Positions 9,603-18,746 of a stretch of DNA of 64,000 nt are shown in pieces (within the stretch, counting starts at the first letter, position 1; each line of letters starts with the position of its first letter). The stretch is taken from the NCBI RefSeq assembly GCF_011064285.1, contig NZ_CP049331.1, positions 310,001 through 374,000 on the forward strand. Direction: 5' to 3'. The notes beneath the pieces are model-generated. The model was given only the letters and a program-made list of their open reading frames with translations. It had not been told where the DNA came from and searched no databases. Made by a program: the position numbers and the translations under genes. The DNA is from Vibrio ziniensis (GTDB lineage: Bacteria; Pseudomonadota; Gammaproteobacteria; Enterobacterales; Vibrionaceae).

Positions 9603-10223
9603 TTACAGAATCGCAAGCAATTCTACTTCGAATACTAGTGCTGCGAATGGAGGGATTGCTGCACCTGCGCCACGCTCGCCGTATGCAAGATTGTGTGGGA
9701 TGTACAGTTTCCATTTCGAGCCAACAGGCATCATTTGTAGTGCTTCAACCCAACCTTTGATTACGCCAGTTACAGGGAATTCAGCTGGTTGACCGCGAGA
9801 TACAGAACTGTCGAAAACAGTGCCGTCTACTAGCTCACCGTGGTAGTGAACACGTACAGATTTGTTTGCAGAAGGGATTTCACCATTGCCTTCTGTGATT
9901 ACTTCGTACTGAAGACCAGAGTCAAGAACAGTAACTTCTGAACGTAGTGCGTTATCTTGAAGGAAAGTTTCGCCTTCTGCAGCGGCTACTTTAGCAGCTT
10001 CTTGACGAGCTTCTTCTGCACGAGTGTGCATCGCTTGTAGAGCTTTGTTGATTTCGTCTACTTCGATTGCTGGCATATCGCCAACTAGCGCTGTAGCAAT
10101 ACCAGCAGCAATAGCATCAACGTTAAGACCTTCAAGGCCACTACCCGCTAGTTGCTGACCCATTTGTAGACCGATACCGTAACTTGCTTTTTGCTCTACA
10201 GTTTCAAATTTAACTTCAGACAT
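9603..10223 (-). CDS. fklB: FKBP-type peptidyl-prolyl isomerase FklB (FKBP22)
   Basis: This is a proline cis/trans isomerase that assists folding. The 206 residues equal the E. coli FKBP22 length. The first ~110 residues form the helical dimerisation region ([21 protein letters not shown]). The C-terminal FKBP domain carries [37 protein letters not shown] and the closing [13 protein letters not shown] strand. The ATG at 10223 ([11 protein letters not shown]) fits the family; an upstream start would add nine residues. It is divergent from ytfB, the same pairing as in E. coli. Confidence 0.95.
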   Translation of the reverse strand: MSEVKFETVEQKASYGIGLQMGQQLAGSGLEGLNVDAIAAGIATALVGDMPAIEVDEINKALQAMHTRAEEARQEAAKVAAAEGETFLQDNALRSEVTVLDSGLQYEVITEGNGEIPSANKSVRVHYHGELVDGTVFDSSVSRGQPAEFPVTGVIKGWVEALQMMPVGSKWKLYIPHNLAYGERGAGAAIPPFAALVFEVELLAIL

Positions 10224-10399
10224 AAATGTCACTCTTTTTAAGATAAACAAAGTCTAGAGGATACCAGTTTCGGGCAGCCGATGAAACGTTAGAGCTGAAT
10301 TCGTTCAATTATCACTATAAGCTGTGATTGAACGCAGAACATGAAAAGAAATCTTCAATATTGTGTAAAGCTTTATTAGATAACAGGGGGAAACTCTAT

Positions 10400-10420
10400 A
10401 CTCATGGCTCATGAGTTTTT
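10400..10420 (+). other. Hairpin in the ytfB leader
   Basis: ACTCATG and CATGAGT form a perfect seven-base stem with loop GCT, followed by TTTTTA, about 35 bases before the ytfB start. It could be a weak attenuator or simply overlap the -10 region. The rest of the 231-base divergent gap with fklB shows no other clear structure. Confidence 0.35.
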
Positions 10421-10454
10421 ATACTGAGGTGAAGAAGTAAAGGAACGGATAAAA

Positions 10455-11018
10455 ATGAACCGTCGACATAAAAAAAAGCAGCAGACAGATTACATCGCAT
10501 TGGCTCGAGATAAGTGGAACGCTATTGATTGGCAGATTTATCTCGATAACGTAAAACAATTTTGGATGCGATTACCGAAGTTTAATCAACGAGCACTAAT
10601 CGTATTAGTGCCTGTAGTGCTTGTTATTAGCATCATTCCATTTCCAGAAAAGATGGGCGAAAAATCTTCACAGTCAGTTAATAAGCGTGTGGAATTGGAT
10701 ATCAATACTCGCGGATTGAGCGAACAGAAAGTGACCAGTAGTCCACCTTTGGAATCGAATGCTTGGCGTGAATATACCGTTCAGAAAGGTGATACACTTT
10801 CACAGGTTTTCCGTGTGAACGAGTTACCTATGAGTGATTTAAATGCGCTGATTCAAATAGAAGGTACAGATAAACCATTGAGTCTTATTCAGCAAGGTCA
10901 GTTAATTCGTTTCAAATTGGCTGAAGACGGCAAGTTGGATATATTGCAGCTTGAGCGTAATGGTCAGTCAGTCATGTTCTTTAAACTTTCTGAAGGTGGT
11001 TTTGGCCGCAGCAAATAA
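10455..11018 (+). CDS. ytfB: OapA/YtfB-family LysM-like membrane protein
   Basis: YtfB in E. coli is a cell-division-associated protein that binds peptidoglycan glycans; the family also includes Haemophilus opacity protein OapA. The 187-residue protein has a basic cytosolic N-terminus (RRHKKKQQ), one membrane helix at about 46-63 (ALIVLVPVVLVISIIPF), a linker, and a LysM-like OapA domain from about residue 107 (YTVQKGDTLSQVF) to the end. The start at 10455 follows AAAGGA. The divergent position opposite fklB reproduces the E. coli ytfB-fklB arrangement, which supports the name. Confidence 0.88.
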   Translation: MNRRHKKKQQTDYIALARDKWNAIDWQIYLDNVKQFWMRLPKFNQRALIVLVPVVLVISIIPFPEKMGEKSSQSVNKRVELDINTRGLSEQKVTSSPPLESNAWREYTVQKGDTLSQVFRVNELPMSDLNALIQIEGTDKPLSLIQQGQLIRFKLAEDGKLDILQLERNGQSVMFFKLSEGGFGRSK

Positions 11019-11058
11019 TATTAATGCCAGTTTAATTGCTGGCATTAATAAGATTTTT
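11019..11058. terminator. Bidirectional terminator between ytfB and the EamA gene
   Basis: TATTAATGCCAG (11019-11030) pairs perfectly with CTGGCATTAATA (11039-11050) and is followed by ATTTTT rightward. The stop codon of the leftward EamA gene lies in the loop, so the hairpin serves ytfB and overlaps the 3' end of the facing gene. Confidence 0.75.
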
Positions 11059-11904
11059 CTTGTTGCGCTTTTTAAGTTGGTGAGCTTTAGGGAGCAGCGG
11101 CAATATAATCATTCCAATACCTACCCAAGTCAGCATGTCGGGGATTTCATCGAACCACATCACCCCGAAAAACACCACAAACAGCAAACCCGAATATTCA
11201 GCTAATGCTATCTGATTGGCCGCTGCTCGTTGATAAGCCATAACCGCTAGTCCGTTGTATGAAAGCACCAGTAATGCACTCACTGCAATCCAACCTAGTT
11301 GGACCCATGTCATCGGCTGCCAGTTTATAGAGGCCAAAATTGCTGCTATCGGCAGAGAAAACAGGCTAGTCCACATTAATGTGGTGATAACAGTCTGCTC
11401 TTTCGGAATGCGCTTAGCCAAAATGTTAAACAAAGCCAATGTAAACGCTGTGACTAATGCAAAGCCTGCCGCCCAGTGAAAGTTTTGTGGGCGTAGAACA
11501 ATAAGCACGCCACAAAAACCAAAGAGTGTCGCTAATATCTTTGTGCTGCTTGGTTTTTCTTTCAGTAGCCACATTGAGAGCGGCAGCATCAGAATGGGAG
11601 CTGCATAAAAAACAGCATTAGCGGTTGCCAGAGGTAAGTAAGTAATTGCAACTAACATACAACCGCTACCAATAAGCACTAAATGTGCACGAAGTGCTGT
11701 CATTGATGTGTTTAAAAGTACTCTTTGCTCACTAGGTTGTCTCAGCCAAATCGGTAATATGATGAGTAGAGATATCAACTGACGCAAAAACATATACTGA
11801 AATGCTGATACCTCTCCTGCGAGCATCTTTACTGACACGTCAGATAACGAAGCTGCGAGATTGCCAATGATAAGCCCAATCAGAGCGACCGAATAAGGTG
11901 ACAT
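11032..11904 (-). CDS. EamA/DMT-family membrane transporter
   Basis: This is a drug/metabolite-superfamily exporter with about ten membrane helices and two repeated EamA halves. The 290-residue protein shows the first half start (LIIGNLAASLSDVSVKM), a glutamate-lysine after the inter-half loop (WLLKEKPSS), and the final helix GIGMIILPLLPKAHQLKKRNKK with a basic cytosolic tail. The substrate cannot be read from sequence. It overlaps elaA by one base (TAATG), so the two are co-translated. The pairing with an acetyltransferase may hint at export of acetylated metabolites, which is only an inference. Confidence 0.85.
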   Translation of the reverse strand: MSPYSVALIGLIIGNLAASLSDVSVKMLAGEVSAFQYMFLRQLISLLIILPIWLRQPSEQRVLLNTSMTALRAHLVLIGSGCMLVAITYLPLATANAVFYAAPILMLPLSMWLLKEKPSSTKILATLFGFCGVLIVLRPQNFHWAAGFALVTAFTLALFNILAKRIPKEQTVITTLMWTSLFSLPIAAILASINWQPMTWVQLGWIAVSALLVLSYNGLAVMAYQRAAANQIALAEYSGLLFVVFFGVMWFDEIPDMLTWVGIGMIILPLLPKAHQLKKRNKKNLINASN

Positions 11905-12356
11905 TAAGCGATTCGCTTCATTTCAATGTGTGGAATGTCATCTTCCAAATACATTTCTGAAGTCTGTTCAAAGCCATGTTGCCCGTAGTATTTAGCGAGA
12001 TGTTGCTGGGCACTTATGGTGATATCTTCATTTGGCCAACGTTGCTGACACTCATGCAGAGCCTGAGACATGAGTTTATGACCTAAACCATCGCCACGAG
12101 CACTTTGTTTGGTGACGACTCTGCCAATACTCAATGTTGAGTAGCTGATGCCCTTAGGTAACAGACGCGCACAGGCTACCAGCTCTTCACCTTTGTAACC
12201 GAGTAGGTGGAAAACGCCCTCTACACGATCTTTATTATCCAGTTCTGGATATGGGCAGGTTTGTTCCACAACAAACACATCAACTCTTAGTTTCAGCATT
12301 TCATAGAGTTGCGTGGTGGAAAGTTCAGAAAATGAAAGGCACTGCCAATTGAGCAT
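11904..12356 (-). CDS. elaA: ElaA-like GNAT acetyltransferase
   Basis: This is a predicted N-acetyltransferase of the ElaA branch of the GNAT superfamily; the substrate is unknown. The 150 residues include the characteristic N-terminal LRVDVFVVEQTCPYPELD segment and the acetyl-CoA-binding motif ARGDGLGHKLM (about 86-96). They end with the EDDIPHIEMKR motif shared with E. coli ElaA. It is the first gene of a two-gene unit with the EamA exporter and is divergent from dbpA. An AAGGAG ribosome-binding site precedes the start. Confidence 0.88.
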   Translation of the reverse strand: MLNWQCLSFSELSTTQLYEMLKLRVDVFVVEQTCPYPELDNKDRVEGVFHLLGYKGEELVACARLLPKGISYSTLSIGRVVTKQSARGDGLGHKLMSQALHECQQRWPNEDITISAQQHLAKYYGQHGFEQTSEMYLEDDIPHIEMKRIA

Positions 12357-12548
12357 GACGACTAACTCCTTGTATTTAATTTGACAACAATCTAGCAGGA
12401 TGGTTAGGGGAAGACATTAACAAAAGTTAATTGGCAAAGGATTGATGAAATTAATCGAATATTCATTGGTGGTGAGGGAGAAAAATAACGATAATAGGCG
12501 ATTATTTTTTTGTATAGCTAGGGCTAATAGACCCTAAAGGACATCCCC

Positions 12549-13931
12549 TTGAGTGATACTTCATTTTCGGCTTTAAACCTTAAGCCAGAATTGCTTTCTA
12601 ACCTTGAAACTATCGGTTTTACCAACATGACACCGATTCAAGCACAATCGTTGCCAGCGATTCTTAAAGGACAGGATGTCATTGGCCAAGGAAAAACAGG
12701 ATCAGGCAAAACTGCGGCGTTTGGTCTCGGTGTTTTGTCTAACTTGGATGTAAAACGCTTCCGAGTTCAGGCATTAGTGCTTTGTCCAACGCGTGAGTTA
12801 GCTGACCAAGTAGCAACGGATATCCGCACGCTGGCTCGCGCTATTCACAATATTAAAGTGCTGACGCTTTGTGGCGGTATGCCTATGGGACCTCAAATTG
12901 GTTCCCTAGAGCATGGCGCGCATATTTTGGTTGGTACGCCAGGACGTATTCTTGATCACCTAAGCAAAGATCGAATCGATTTGAGTGAGCTGAATACGCT
13001 TGTGCTGGATGAAGCTGACCGCATGCTAGACATGGGTTTCCAAGATGCGCTAGAAGCGATTATCGATCAAGCTCCAACGAAGCGTCAGACTTTGCTATTC
13101 AGTGCGACCTATCCTGATTCAATTCAGCAGATCGCGCAGAAAGTGACTCATGATGCATTGATGATTAAAGTCGCAGCGACTCACGACACCTCAAGCATCA
13201 AGCAATATTTTTACAAAGTTGAAGGTAGTGAAGCTCGTGATGACGCGCTAGAAGCTTTACTGCTGAAACATCAGCCGGAATCGTCAGTAGTGTTCTGTAA
13301 TACTAAACGCGAAGTACAGCATGTGGCTGATGAGCTTCATCACCGCGGTTTTAGCGTGATTGAACTGCACGGTGACATGGAACAACGTGAACGTGACCAA
13401 GCTTTGGTTCAGTTTGCCAATAAGAGTATCTCAATTCTGGTTGCAACGGATGTGGCAGCTCGTGGTTTAGATGTGGATAACCTTGACGCAGTATTTAACT
13501 TTGAGCTTTCTCGTGACCCAGAAGTACACGTGCATCGTATTGGCCGTACTGGCCGCGCAGGAAGTAAAGGACTAGCGTTTAGCTTCTTCAGTGAGAAAGA
13601 GATGTACCGCGTGGCTCAGATTGATGAGTACATGGACATCGCTATCGAACCTGCAACTCTGCCACAGAAACCTTCGGGAGTAGCTCCATATCAAGCGTCT
13701 ATGGTGACAATCCAGATCGATGGTGGGAAGAAGCAGAAAGTGCGTGCCGGAGATATTTTGGGTGCGTTGACATCTGACGGTGAACTCTCTGCCGCTCACA
13801 TCGGCAAAATTAACCTGTCTGCTATGCGTTCTTATGTGGCGGTTGAAAAAGGTATCGCGAAAAAAGCATTGAGCAAATTGTCGAATGGCAAAATGAAAGG
13901 ACGCCAGTTCCGCGCCCGTTTCATAAAATAA
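12549..13931 (+). CDS. dbpA: ATP-dependent RNA helicase DbpA
   Basis: This DEAD-box helicase is stimulated by hairpin 92 of 23S rRNA and acts in late 50S assembly. The 460-residue protein has the Q motif (MTPIQAQ), Walker A (GKTGSGKT, about 48-55), DEAD (154-157), SAT (185-187), HRIGRTGRAG and the C-terminal DbpA RNA-binding domain (about 385-458, with the GGKKQKVRAGDILGALT motif). No ATG or GTG fits: translation appears to begin at a TTG seven bases after AAAGGA. TAGGG (12519-12523) and CCCTA (12532-12536) make a hairpin just before the ribosome-binding site. E. coli dbpA uses a GTG start. Confidence 0.94.
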   Translation: MSDTSFSALNLKPELLSNLETIGFTNMTPIQAQSLPAILKGQDVIGQGKTGSGKTAAFGLGVLSNLDVKRFRVQALVLCPTRELADQVATDIRTLARAIHNIKVLTLCGGMPMGPQIGSLEHGAHILVGTPGRILDHLSKDRIDLSELNTLVLDEADRMLDMGFQDALEAIIDQAPTKRQTLLFSATYPDSIQQIAQKVTHDALMIKVAATHDTSSIKQYFYKVEGSEARDDALEALLLKHQPESSVVFCNTKREVQHVADELHHRGFSVIELHGDMEQRERDQALVQFANKSISILVATDVAARGLDVDNLDAVFNFELSRDPEVHVHRIGRTGRAGSKGLAFSFFSEKEMYRVAQIDEYMDIAIEPATLPQKPSGVAPYQASMVTIQIDGGKKQKVRAGDILGALTSDGELSAAHIGKINLSAMRSYVAVEKGIAKKALSKLSNGKMKGRQFRARFIK

Positions 13932-13937
13932 GTTGAA

Positions 13938-14525
13938 TTACGCCCCTCTTAAGCGCGCTTTGATGCGGCTTAAACTGATCGGGGTGATACCTAGATAAGC
14001 GGCAACGTGGATATCGCTGAGCCGCTTCATTAAGTCAGGAAACTGCTGACACATAATCTGATATCGCTGTTCCGGGCGATACAAAAGCATAAACCTTTCT
14101 TTGTTTTCCTTATGCATCAACTGCGTTTCAAGTAACTTGATATAGAGCGGATGTGAGGTCTTTTTCCATTGGTTTAGGTATTCAATTGGCAAACAGAGCA
14201 GCGTTACTGGGCTCAGTGTTTCAAGTAAATAAGGATAGGGTGCTTGTTTTATCAAGCTTTCAAAACCGATGATCCAATCTTGTTCCCAATAGAACTCTTT
14301 ACTGAATGTTTTGCCTTCTTCTGTAAGGTAGCTGGCGTGACATATACCGTGGCTTACAAAATACAGATGGCTGGCCATTTGCCCTTGATTGACCAAAATA
14401 TGACGAGTTGGAAGCTCAAGCGGGGATGAAACTTCAAATAACTGGTGTGCTTCTGCGCTACTGAATCCATATTCCAGCATTTGTTTTATAAAATTATCGT
14501 AGATAGCTTGGTCCCGCATCGTCAT
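13938..14525 (-). CDS. Crp/Fnr-family transcriptional regulator
   Basis: The 195-residue protein has a cyclic-nucleotide-type sensor fold over about residues 20-125 (LPTRHILVNQGQMASHLYFVSHG, then KEFYWEQDWIIGFESL) and a short C-terminal helix-turn-helix (SDIHVAAYLGITPISLSRIKARL). The cysteines of the Fnr iron-sulfur site are absent, and the phosphate-binding RxS cassette of true CRP is not evident, so the ligand is unknown. It faces dbpA with only six bases between stops and lies downstream of cpdB but is separated from it by a terminator. Confidence 0.85.
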   Translation of the reverse strand: MTMRDQAIYDNFIKQMLEYGFSSAEAHQLFEVSSPLELPTRHILVNQGQMASHLYFVSHGICHASYLTEEGKTFSKEFYWEQDWIIGFESLIKQAPYPYLLETLSPVTLLCLPIEYLNQWKKTSHPLYIKLLETQLMHKENKERFMLLYRPEQRYQIMCQQFPDLMKRLSDIHVAAYLGITPISLSRIKARLRGA

Positions 14526-14542
14526 TACTCTTTTGCCTCAAA

Positions 14543-14569
14543 TAAAAAGCCGCAGCGAATGCTGCGGCT
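14543..14569 (-). terminator. Terminator downstream of cpdB
   Basis: Read leftward, AGCCGCAGC and GCTGCGGCT form a perfect nine-base stem around ATTC, followed by TTTTTATTT. It separates cpdB from the Crp/Fnr-like gene. Confidence 0.92.
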
Positions 14570-14591
14570 AGTATTTTACAGGAATCTAGAA

Positions 14592-16553
14592 TTATTTTTG
14601 TAGATTGATTCGGTAAACACCGAAGCCAACTTCATCTGTTGCTACCAATTCCATTGGGTATTGGCCTTTGTCTTTGACAAATTTCGCCGCTTTTTCACTT
14701 GGTGAAGTTTCAAAACGAATATCAAGCTTGGTCTTAGACTTGATTGGTGCGAATGACCAGTTATTGTCTGCACTTGGTGTCACTTCGCCTTGCTCTTTGC
14801 TTACGCGAGCAATGTAATCAGCAACGACGGTGCGGTTTTCATCTGGTGAATCAAATGCGATGAAATCAGAACCAGTGCCTGGGAACTTGTTGCTGTATGC
14901 GCGGTAGTTATTGGTCGCTATTAAGAAGGTTTGCGCCGTATCAATTGGCTTACCTTTATACGTCAGGTTCACAATACGCTGAGAATCAGGATTGATAACC
15001 TTACAGTCGCCATCGTATTTCGCTGGTTGAGTAATATCGATTTGGTAGTTCACACCATCGATTACGTCGAAGTTGTAAGTACGGAAACCATCCCAGTCGA
15101 TAAGCGATTGTGGCTCGCTTGAATTCACATCAATTTGTTTAAACTGACCAGCAGAGCATTCCAACCATTCTTTGACTTCTTTACCTGATACTTTCAAGGT
15201 TACTAGCGTATTAGGGTATAGGTATAAGTCTGCTGCGTTACGGAAGGTAAGCTCACCAGATTCTACTTCAGTAAAGTTAGATGGGTCATTCTTACGACCG
15301 CCCGCTTTGAAAGGTGCAGCAGCAGAAAGAACTGGCAGACCATCTAGGTTTGGATCACCTTGGATGAAGCGTTCTACGTAATCTTTTTGTGCCAAACTCA
15401 CGATTTGAATCGTTGGGTCATCTTGTACTAATGCAAGGAAGCTGTACATCACGTCATTCGATTTACCAATAGGTTGGTTAACGAAGTCACGAGTGCCTTT
15501 ATGGTCTGCTTCAAGCGCTTTTACGATACCTGCATCCGCTTCTACTATCGCTTTCTTGCTTGCTTTATCAAAGATTGGACGAGCTTCAGATTGACCATTG
15601 GTCACTGCCCATTTGCCATCTTTTTGCTCTAGAGTCAGGTCCATTACACCAACATGGCTACCCCAACGTCCCGGCATCACAGCTGTTACGCCATTGATAG
15701 TGCCTTTCTCAACATCGGCACCAGCCACTTTTGCAAACTCTTTGCTTGGGAACACGGCATGTGAGTGACCGAAGGCAATTGCATCAATGCCTTCTACTTT
15801 TGTTAAGTAGTAAACCGAGTTTTCAGCGCCTTCTTGATATTCATCCGTTGAGATATCTGAGTGTGGAATCGCAACGATAATGTCAGCGCCTTTCGCTTTC
15901 ATTTCAGGGATTAGCTTTTCAGCTGTCTTCTTGATGTCGCGAGCAATCACACGACCATCTAGGTTCTTCTTATCCCACACCATGATTTGTGGTGGAACGA
16001 AACCGATATAACCCACTTTAATTTCGTGCGCTTTACCGTCGGTATCTTTGAAGGTATGTGTTTTTATTAGGTATGGCTGGAATAGATGTTCACCCGTTGA
16101 TGCGTTGTAAACGTTCGCGTTCACGTAAGGGAATTTAGCATCGTTGATGGTTTCTTTTAGGAAATCCAATCCATAGTTAAATTCGTGGTTACCAATGTTA
16201 CCTACATCGTACGACAGTTGGTTCATTGCTTTGTAAACAGGGTGAACTTCGCCAGCTTTGATGCCTTTCGCTGCCATGTAGTCACCCATTGGACTACCTT
16301 GGATTAAGTCACCGTTATCAACCAAAATACTGTTAGTTACTTCACCACGAGCTTGTTTTACTAACGTTGCTGCACGAGTCAAACCGATTTGATCGGATGG
16401 CTTGTCTTTGTAGTAGTCATAGTCCATCACGTTAGTGTGAATATCTGTTGTCTCTATAATCCGTAGTTTGATCGTATCAGCCATAGAGGGACCAGCCATG
16501 GTCAACAAACCACCTAAAATGGCAATAGATAGAGGTTTGACTGCAACTGTCAT
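14592..16553 (-). CDS. cpdB: 2',3'-cyclic-nucleotide 2'-phosphodiesterase / 3'-nucleotidase, periplasmic
   Basis: CpdB hydrolyses 2',3'-cyclic and 3'-nucleotides in the periplasm, so that external nucleotides can be used as phosphate and nucleoside sources. The 653 residues begin with a signal peptide (cleavage near AGPSMA/D). The metallophosphatase motifs follow in order: [31 protein letters not shown] and FGHSHAVF. The C-terminal 5'-nucleotidase domain contains [18 protein letters not shown]. The ATG at 16553 directly starts the signal peptide; an upstream in-frame start would add 21 unsupported residues. The 286-base gap to cobA holds no clear regulatory site beyond a half CRP-like TGTGA. 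Confidence 0.95.
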   Translation of the reverse strand: MTVAVKPLSIAILGGLLTMAGPSMADTIKLRIIETTDIHTNVMDYDYYKDKPSDQIGLTRAATLVKQARGEVTNSILVDNGDLIQGSPMGDYMAAKGIKAGEVHPVYKAMNQLSYDVGNIGNHEFNYGLDFLKETINDAKFPYVNANVYNASTGEHLFQPYLIKTHTFKDTDGKAHEIKVGYIGFVPPQIMVWDKKNLDGRVIARDIKKTAEKLIPEMKAKGADIIVAIPHSDISTDEYQEGAENSVYYLTKVEGIDAIAFGHSHAVFPSKEFAKVAGADVEKGTINGVTAVMPGRWGSHVGVMDLTLEQKDGKWAVTNGQSEARPIFDKASKKAIVEADAGIVKALEADHKGTRDFVNQPIGKSNDVMYSFLALVQDDPTIQIVSLAQKDYVERFIQGDPNLDGLPVLSAAAPFKAGGRKNDPSNFTEVESGELTFRNAADLYLYPNTLVTLKVSGKEVKEWLECSAGQFKQIDVNSSEPQSLIDWDGFRTYNFDVIDGVNYQIDITQPAKYDGDCKVINPDSQRIVNLTYKGKPIDTAQTFLIATNNYRAYSNKFPGTGSDFIAFDSPDENRTVVADYIARVSKEQGEVTPSADNNWSFAPIKSKTKLDIRFETSPSEKAAKFVKDKGQYPMELVATDEVGFGVYRINLQK

Positions 16554-16839
16554 TGTGTACTCCAATTGATAAAGAAAGTGATAACTCGATAAATGTATCA
16601 AGTTATTATGAAACAATGTTTTCGCATTCTATGAAACTGTGAAGTTAGGCACTTAAATCTCAGAAGTCATGCCATTTTCACATCTTTAACTTCTTAATAT
16701 AGAAGCTCTTCTTTCGTTTGCTTTGTTGCATGTTTTTTTTGCTTATCAGTTTTTAGAATAAAAAATGAAATTTTAGAATTTCAGGTAATAAGAAGATGCC
16801 ACCATAATGTTTTCATCAATTGGGTAAAGGATGACAAAC

Positions 16840-17721
16840 ATGGCTGGCTCAGAAAACGTTTCAACGCTGCCAAAGCAGAAAAAAACACGCTTAGTCGCTG
16901 TTGATGGAGCTGCACCAGAAAGCAAATGGGCGAGTCTTTCTCGCAGTCAGCTACAAGCGGGAGAAGTGGCATTAATCGGTGCTGGACCGGGAGATCCTGA
17001 ACTGCTGACGATTAAAGCGCTTAATTTGCTGCAACAAGCCGACGTAGTTTTATACGACTACCTTGTCTCTGACGACATCATGGCGCTTGTACCCTCGGAT
17101 ACTATTCTGGTGTGTGTGGGTAAGCGCGCAGGCCACCATAGCGTCCCCCAAGAAAAAACCAATCAACTGTTAGTGGATTTTGCCAAGCAAGGTCATCGAG
17201 TGGTTCGTATTAAAGGTGGCGATCCTTTCATGTTTGGTCGTGGCGGCGAAGAACTGGAAGTGCTGTTTGAAGCGGGTATCAAGTTTCAAGTGATTCCGGG
17301 AATTACAGCTGCTGCGGGCGCAACAGCATATGCCGGTATTCCACTGACGCATCGTGATTTTGCTCAGTCAGCGTTGTTTGTTACAGGCCATCTAAAAGCA
17401 GAAGCGGAAGAGATGGATTGGTCTACGCTTGCGAGGGGTAATCAGACCCTAGTGATTTACATGGGACTTATGAAATCAAGCACCATCGCTCAGCAGCTTA
17501 TTAAACATGGTCGAAATGCATCAACACCGATTGCGATTATTGAGCGTGGTACTCAAGCGACGCAGAAGGTTTTTCGCGGTCAGCTTTGTGAATTGCCACA
17601 ACTAGCCGTCCATGCGCAATCGCCATCGTTAATCGTGATTGGTGAGGTTGTGACCTTGGCTGACAAACTTCAATGGTTCAACGACAGCTCAACTCGTCAA
17701 GAACAGTACCAATACGCATAA
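16840..17721 (+). CDS. cobA: Uroporphyrinogen-III C-methyltransferase
   Basis: This enzyme adds two SAM-derived methyl groups to uroporphyrinogen III to give precorrin-2, on the way to siroheme, the cofactor of sulfite reductase. The protein has a ~45-residue N-terminal extension, then the SUMT core: [38 protein letters not shown] (SAM site) and [22 protein letters not shown]. The second ATG at 16840 is preferred because AAAGG lies nine bases before it, whereas it directly abuts the first ATG at 16831. Its place before cysDNC fits a role in sulfate assimilation. Confidence 0.93.
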   Translation: MAGSENVSTLPKQKKTRLVAVDGAAPESKWASLSRSQLQAGEVALIGAGPGDPELLTIKALNLLQQADVVLYDYLVSDDIMALVPSDTILVCVGKRAGHHSVPQEKTNQLLVDFAKQGHRVVRIKGGDPFMFGRGGEELEVLFEAGIKFQVIPGITAAAGATAYAGIPLTHRDFAQSALFVTGHLKAEAEEMDWSTLARGNQTLVIYMGLMKSSTIAQQLIKHGRNASTPIAIIERGTQATQKVFRGQLCELPQLAVHAQSPSLIVIGEVVTLADKLQWFNDSSTRQEQYQYA

Positions 17722-17745
17722 ACACATTTATTCGTTGGGCTCTGT

Positions 17746-17781
17746 AATTTTATAAATCATAAGAATTTTATAAATCATAAG
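17746..17781. repeat. 18-base tandem duplication between cobA and cysD
   Basis: The unit aattttataaatcataag occurs twice with no gap and no mismatch. GTTGGGC before it and GCCCGAC after it are complementary (one G-T pair), so the duplication lies in the loop of a possible hairpin in the cobA-cysD intergenic RNA. Confidence 0.9.
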
Positions 17782-17820
17782 CCCGACAAGCCATAAGGCA
17801 GCTAAAAGGAAGCACGCAAA

Positions 17821-18729
17821 ATGGATCAACAACGTTTAACCCATTTAAAACAGCTTGAGGCAGAAAGCATTCACATTATCCGTGAAGTTGCTGCGGAATT
17901 TGCAAACCCTGTGATGATGTATTCTATCGGTAAAGATTCATCCGTAATGCTTCATTTGGCGCGTAAAGCGTTCTATCCGGGCAAAATTCCATTTCCTCTT
18001 CTTCATGTTGACACTGACTGGAAATTCCGCGACATGATCGCGTTCCGTGACGCAACAGCGAAAAAGTATGGCTTTGAGCTTTTGGTACATAAGAACCCAG
18101 AAGGTATTGACATGGGCATTAGTCCATTCGTTCATGGTTCGTCAAAGCATACTGACATCATGAAAACTCAGGGCTTGAAACAAGCATTGAATAAGTACGG
18201 TTTTGACGCTGCATTTGGTGGTGCCCGCCGTGATGAAGAGAAGTCTCGTGCAAAAGAGCGCGTGTATTCATTCCGCGATAAAAACCACACTTGGGATCCA
18301 AAAAACCAACGTCCAGAACTTTGGAAAACCTATAACGGTCAGATCAACAAGGGTGAGAGTATCCGCGTGTTCCCTCTGTCAAACTGGACTGAACTGGATA
18401 TCTGGCAATACATCTACTTGGAAAACATCGAGATTGTTCCTCTGTATCTTGCTGCGGTTCGACCTGTGGTTGAAAGAGATGGCATGTTGATCATGGTGGA
18501 TGATGAGCGTATGGAGATCCAACCTCACGAACAAGTTCAACATAAGAGCGTTCGATTCCGCACTTTGGGATGTTACCCGCTGACCGGAGCGATCGAATCT
18601 GAAGCCAACACTCTTACCGAAATTATCGAAGAGATGTTAGTAGCAACGTCTAGTGAACGTCAGGGACGTGCGATCGACCACGATCAGTCGGGATCGATGG
18701 AATTGAAAAAACGCCAAGGTTATTTCTAA
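17821..18729 (+). CDS. cysD: Sulfate adenylyltransferase subunit 2
   Basis: CysD is the catalytic subunit of ATP sulfurylase, which forms adenosine 5'-phosphosulfate (APS) from sulfate and ATP with energy from GTP hydrolysis in CysN. The 302 residues show the PP-loop ([13 protein letters not shown]), the [14 protein letters not shown] segment, [15 protein letters not shown] and the C-terminal LKKRQGYF. The ribosome-binding site AAAAGGAAG precedes the ATG. It is 17 bases before cysN. Confidence 0.97.
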   Translation: MDQQRLTHLKQLEAESIHIIREVAAEFANPVMMYSIGKDSSVMLHLARKAFYPGKIPFPLLHVDTDWKFRDMIAFRDATAKKYGFELLVHKNPEGIDMGISPFVHGSSKHTDIMKTQGLKQALNKYGFDAAFGGARRDEEKSRAKERVYSFRDKNHTWDPKNQRPELWKTYNGQINKGESIRVFPLSNWTELDIWQYIYLENIEIVPLYLAAVRPVVERDGMLIMVDDERMEIQPHEQVQHKSVRFRTLGCYPLTGAIESEANTLTEIIEEMLVATSSERQGRAIDHDQSGSMELKKRQGYF

Positions 18730-18746
18730 GGATCTAAGGAAATAGA

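Noticed and set aside
16617..16680. CRP site upstream of cpdB (TGTGA followed by GCAC)
   Set aside because: The second half-site is poor and the spacing ambiguous. Not enough for a call.
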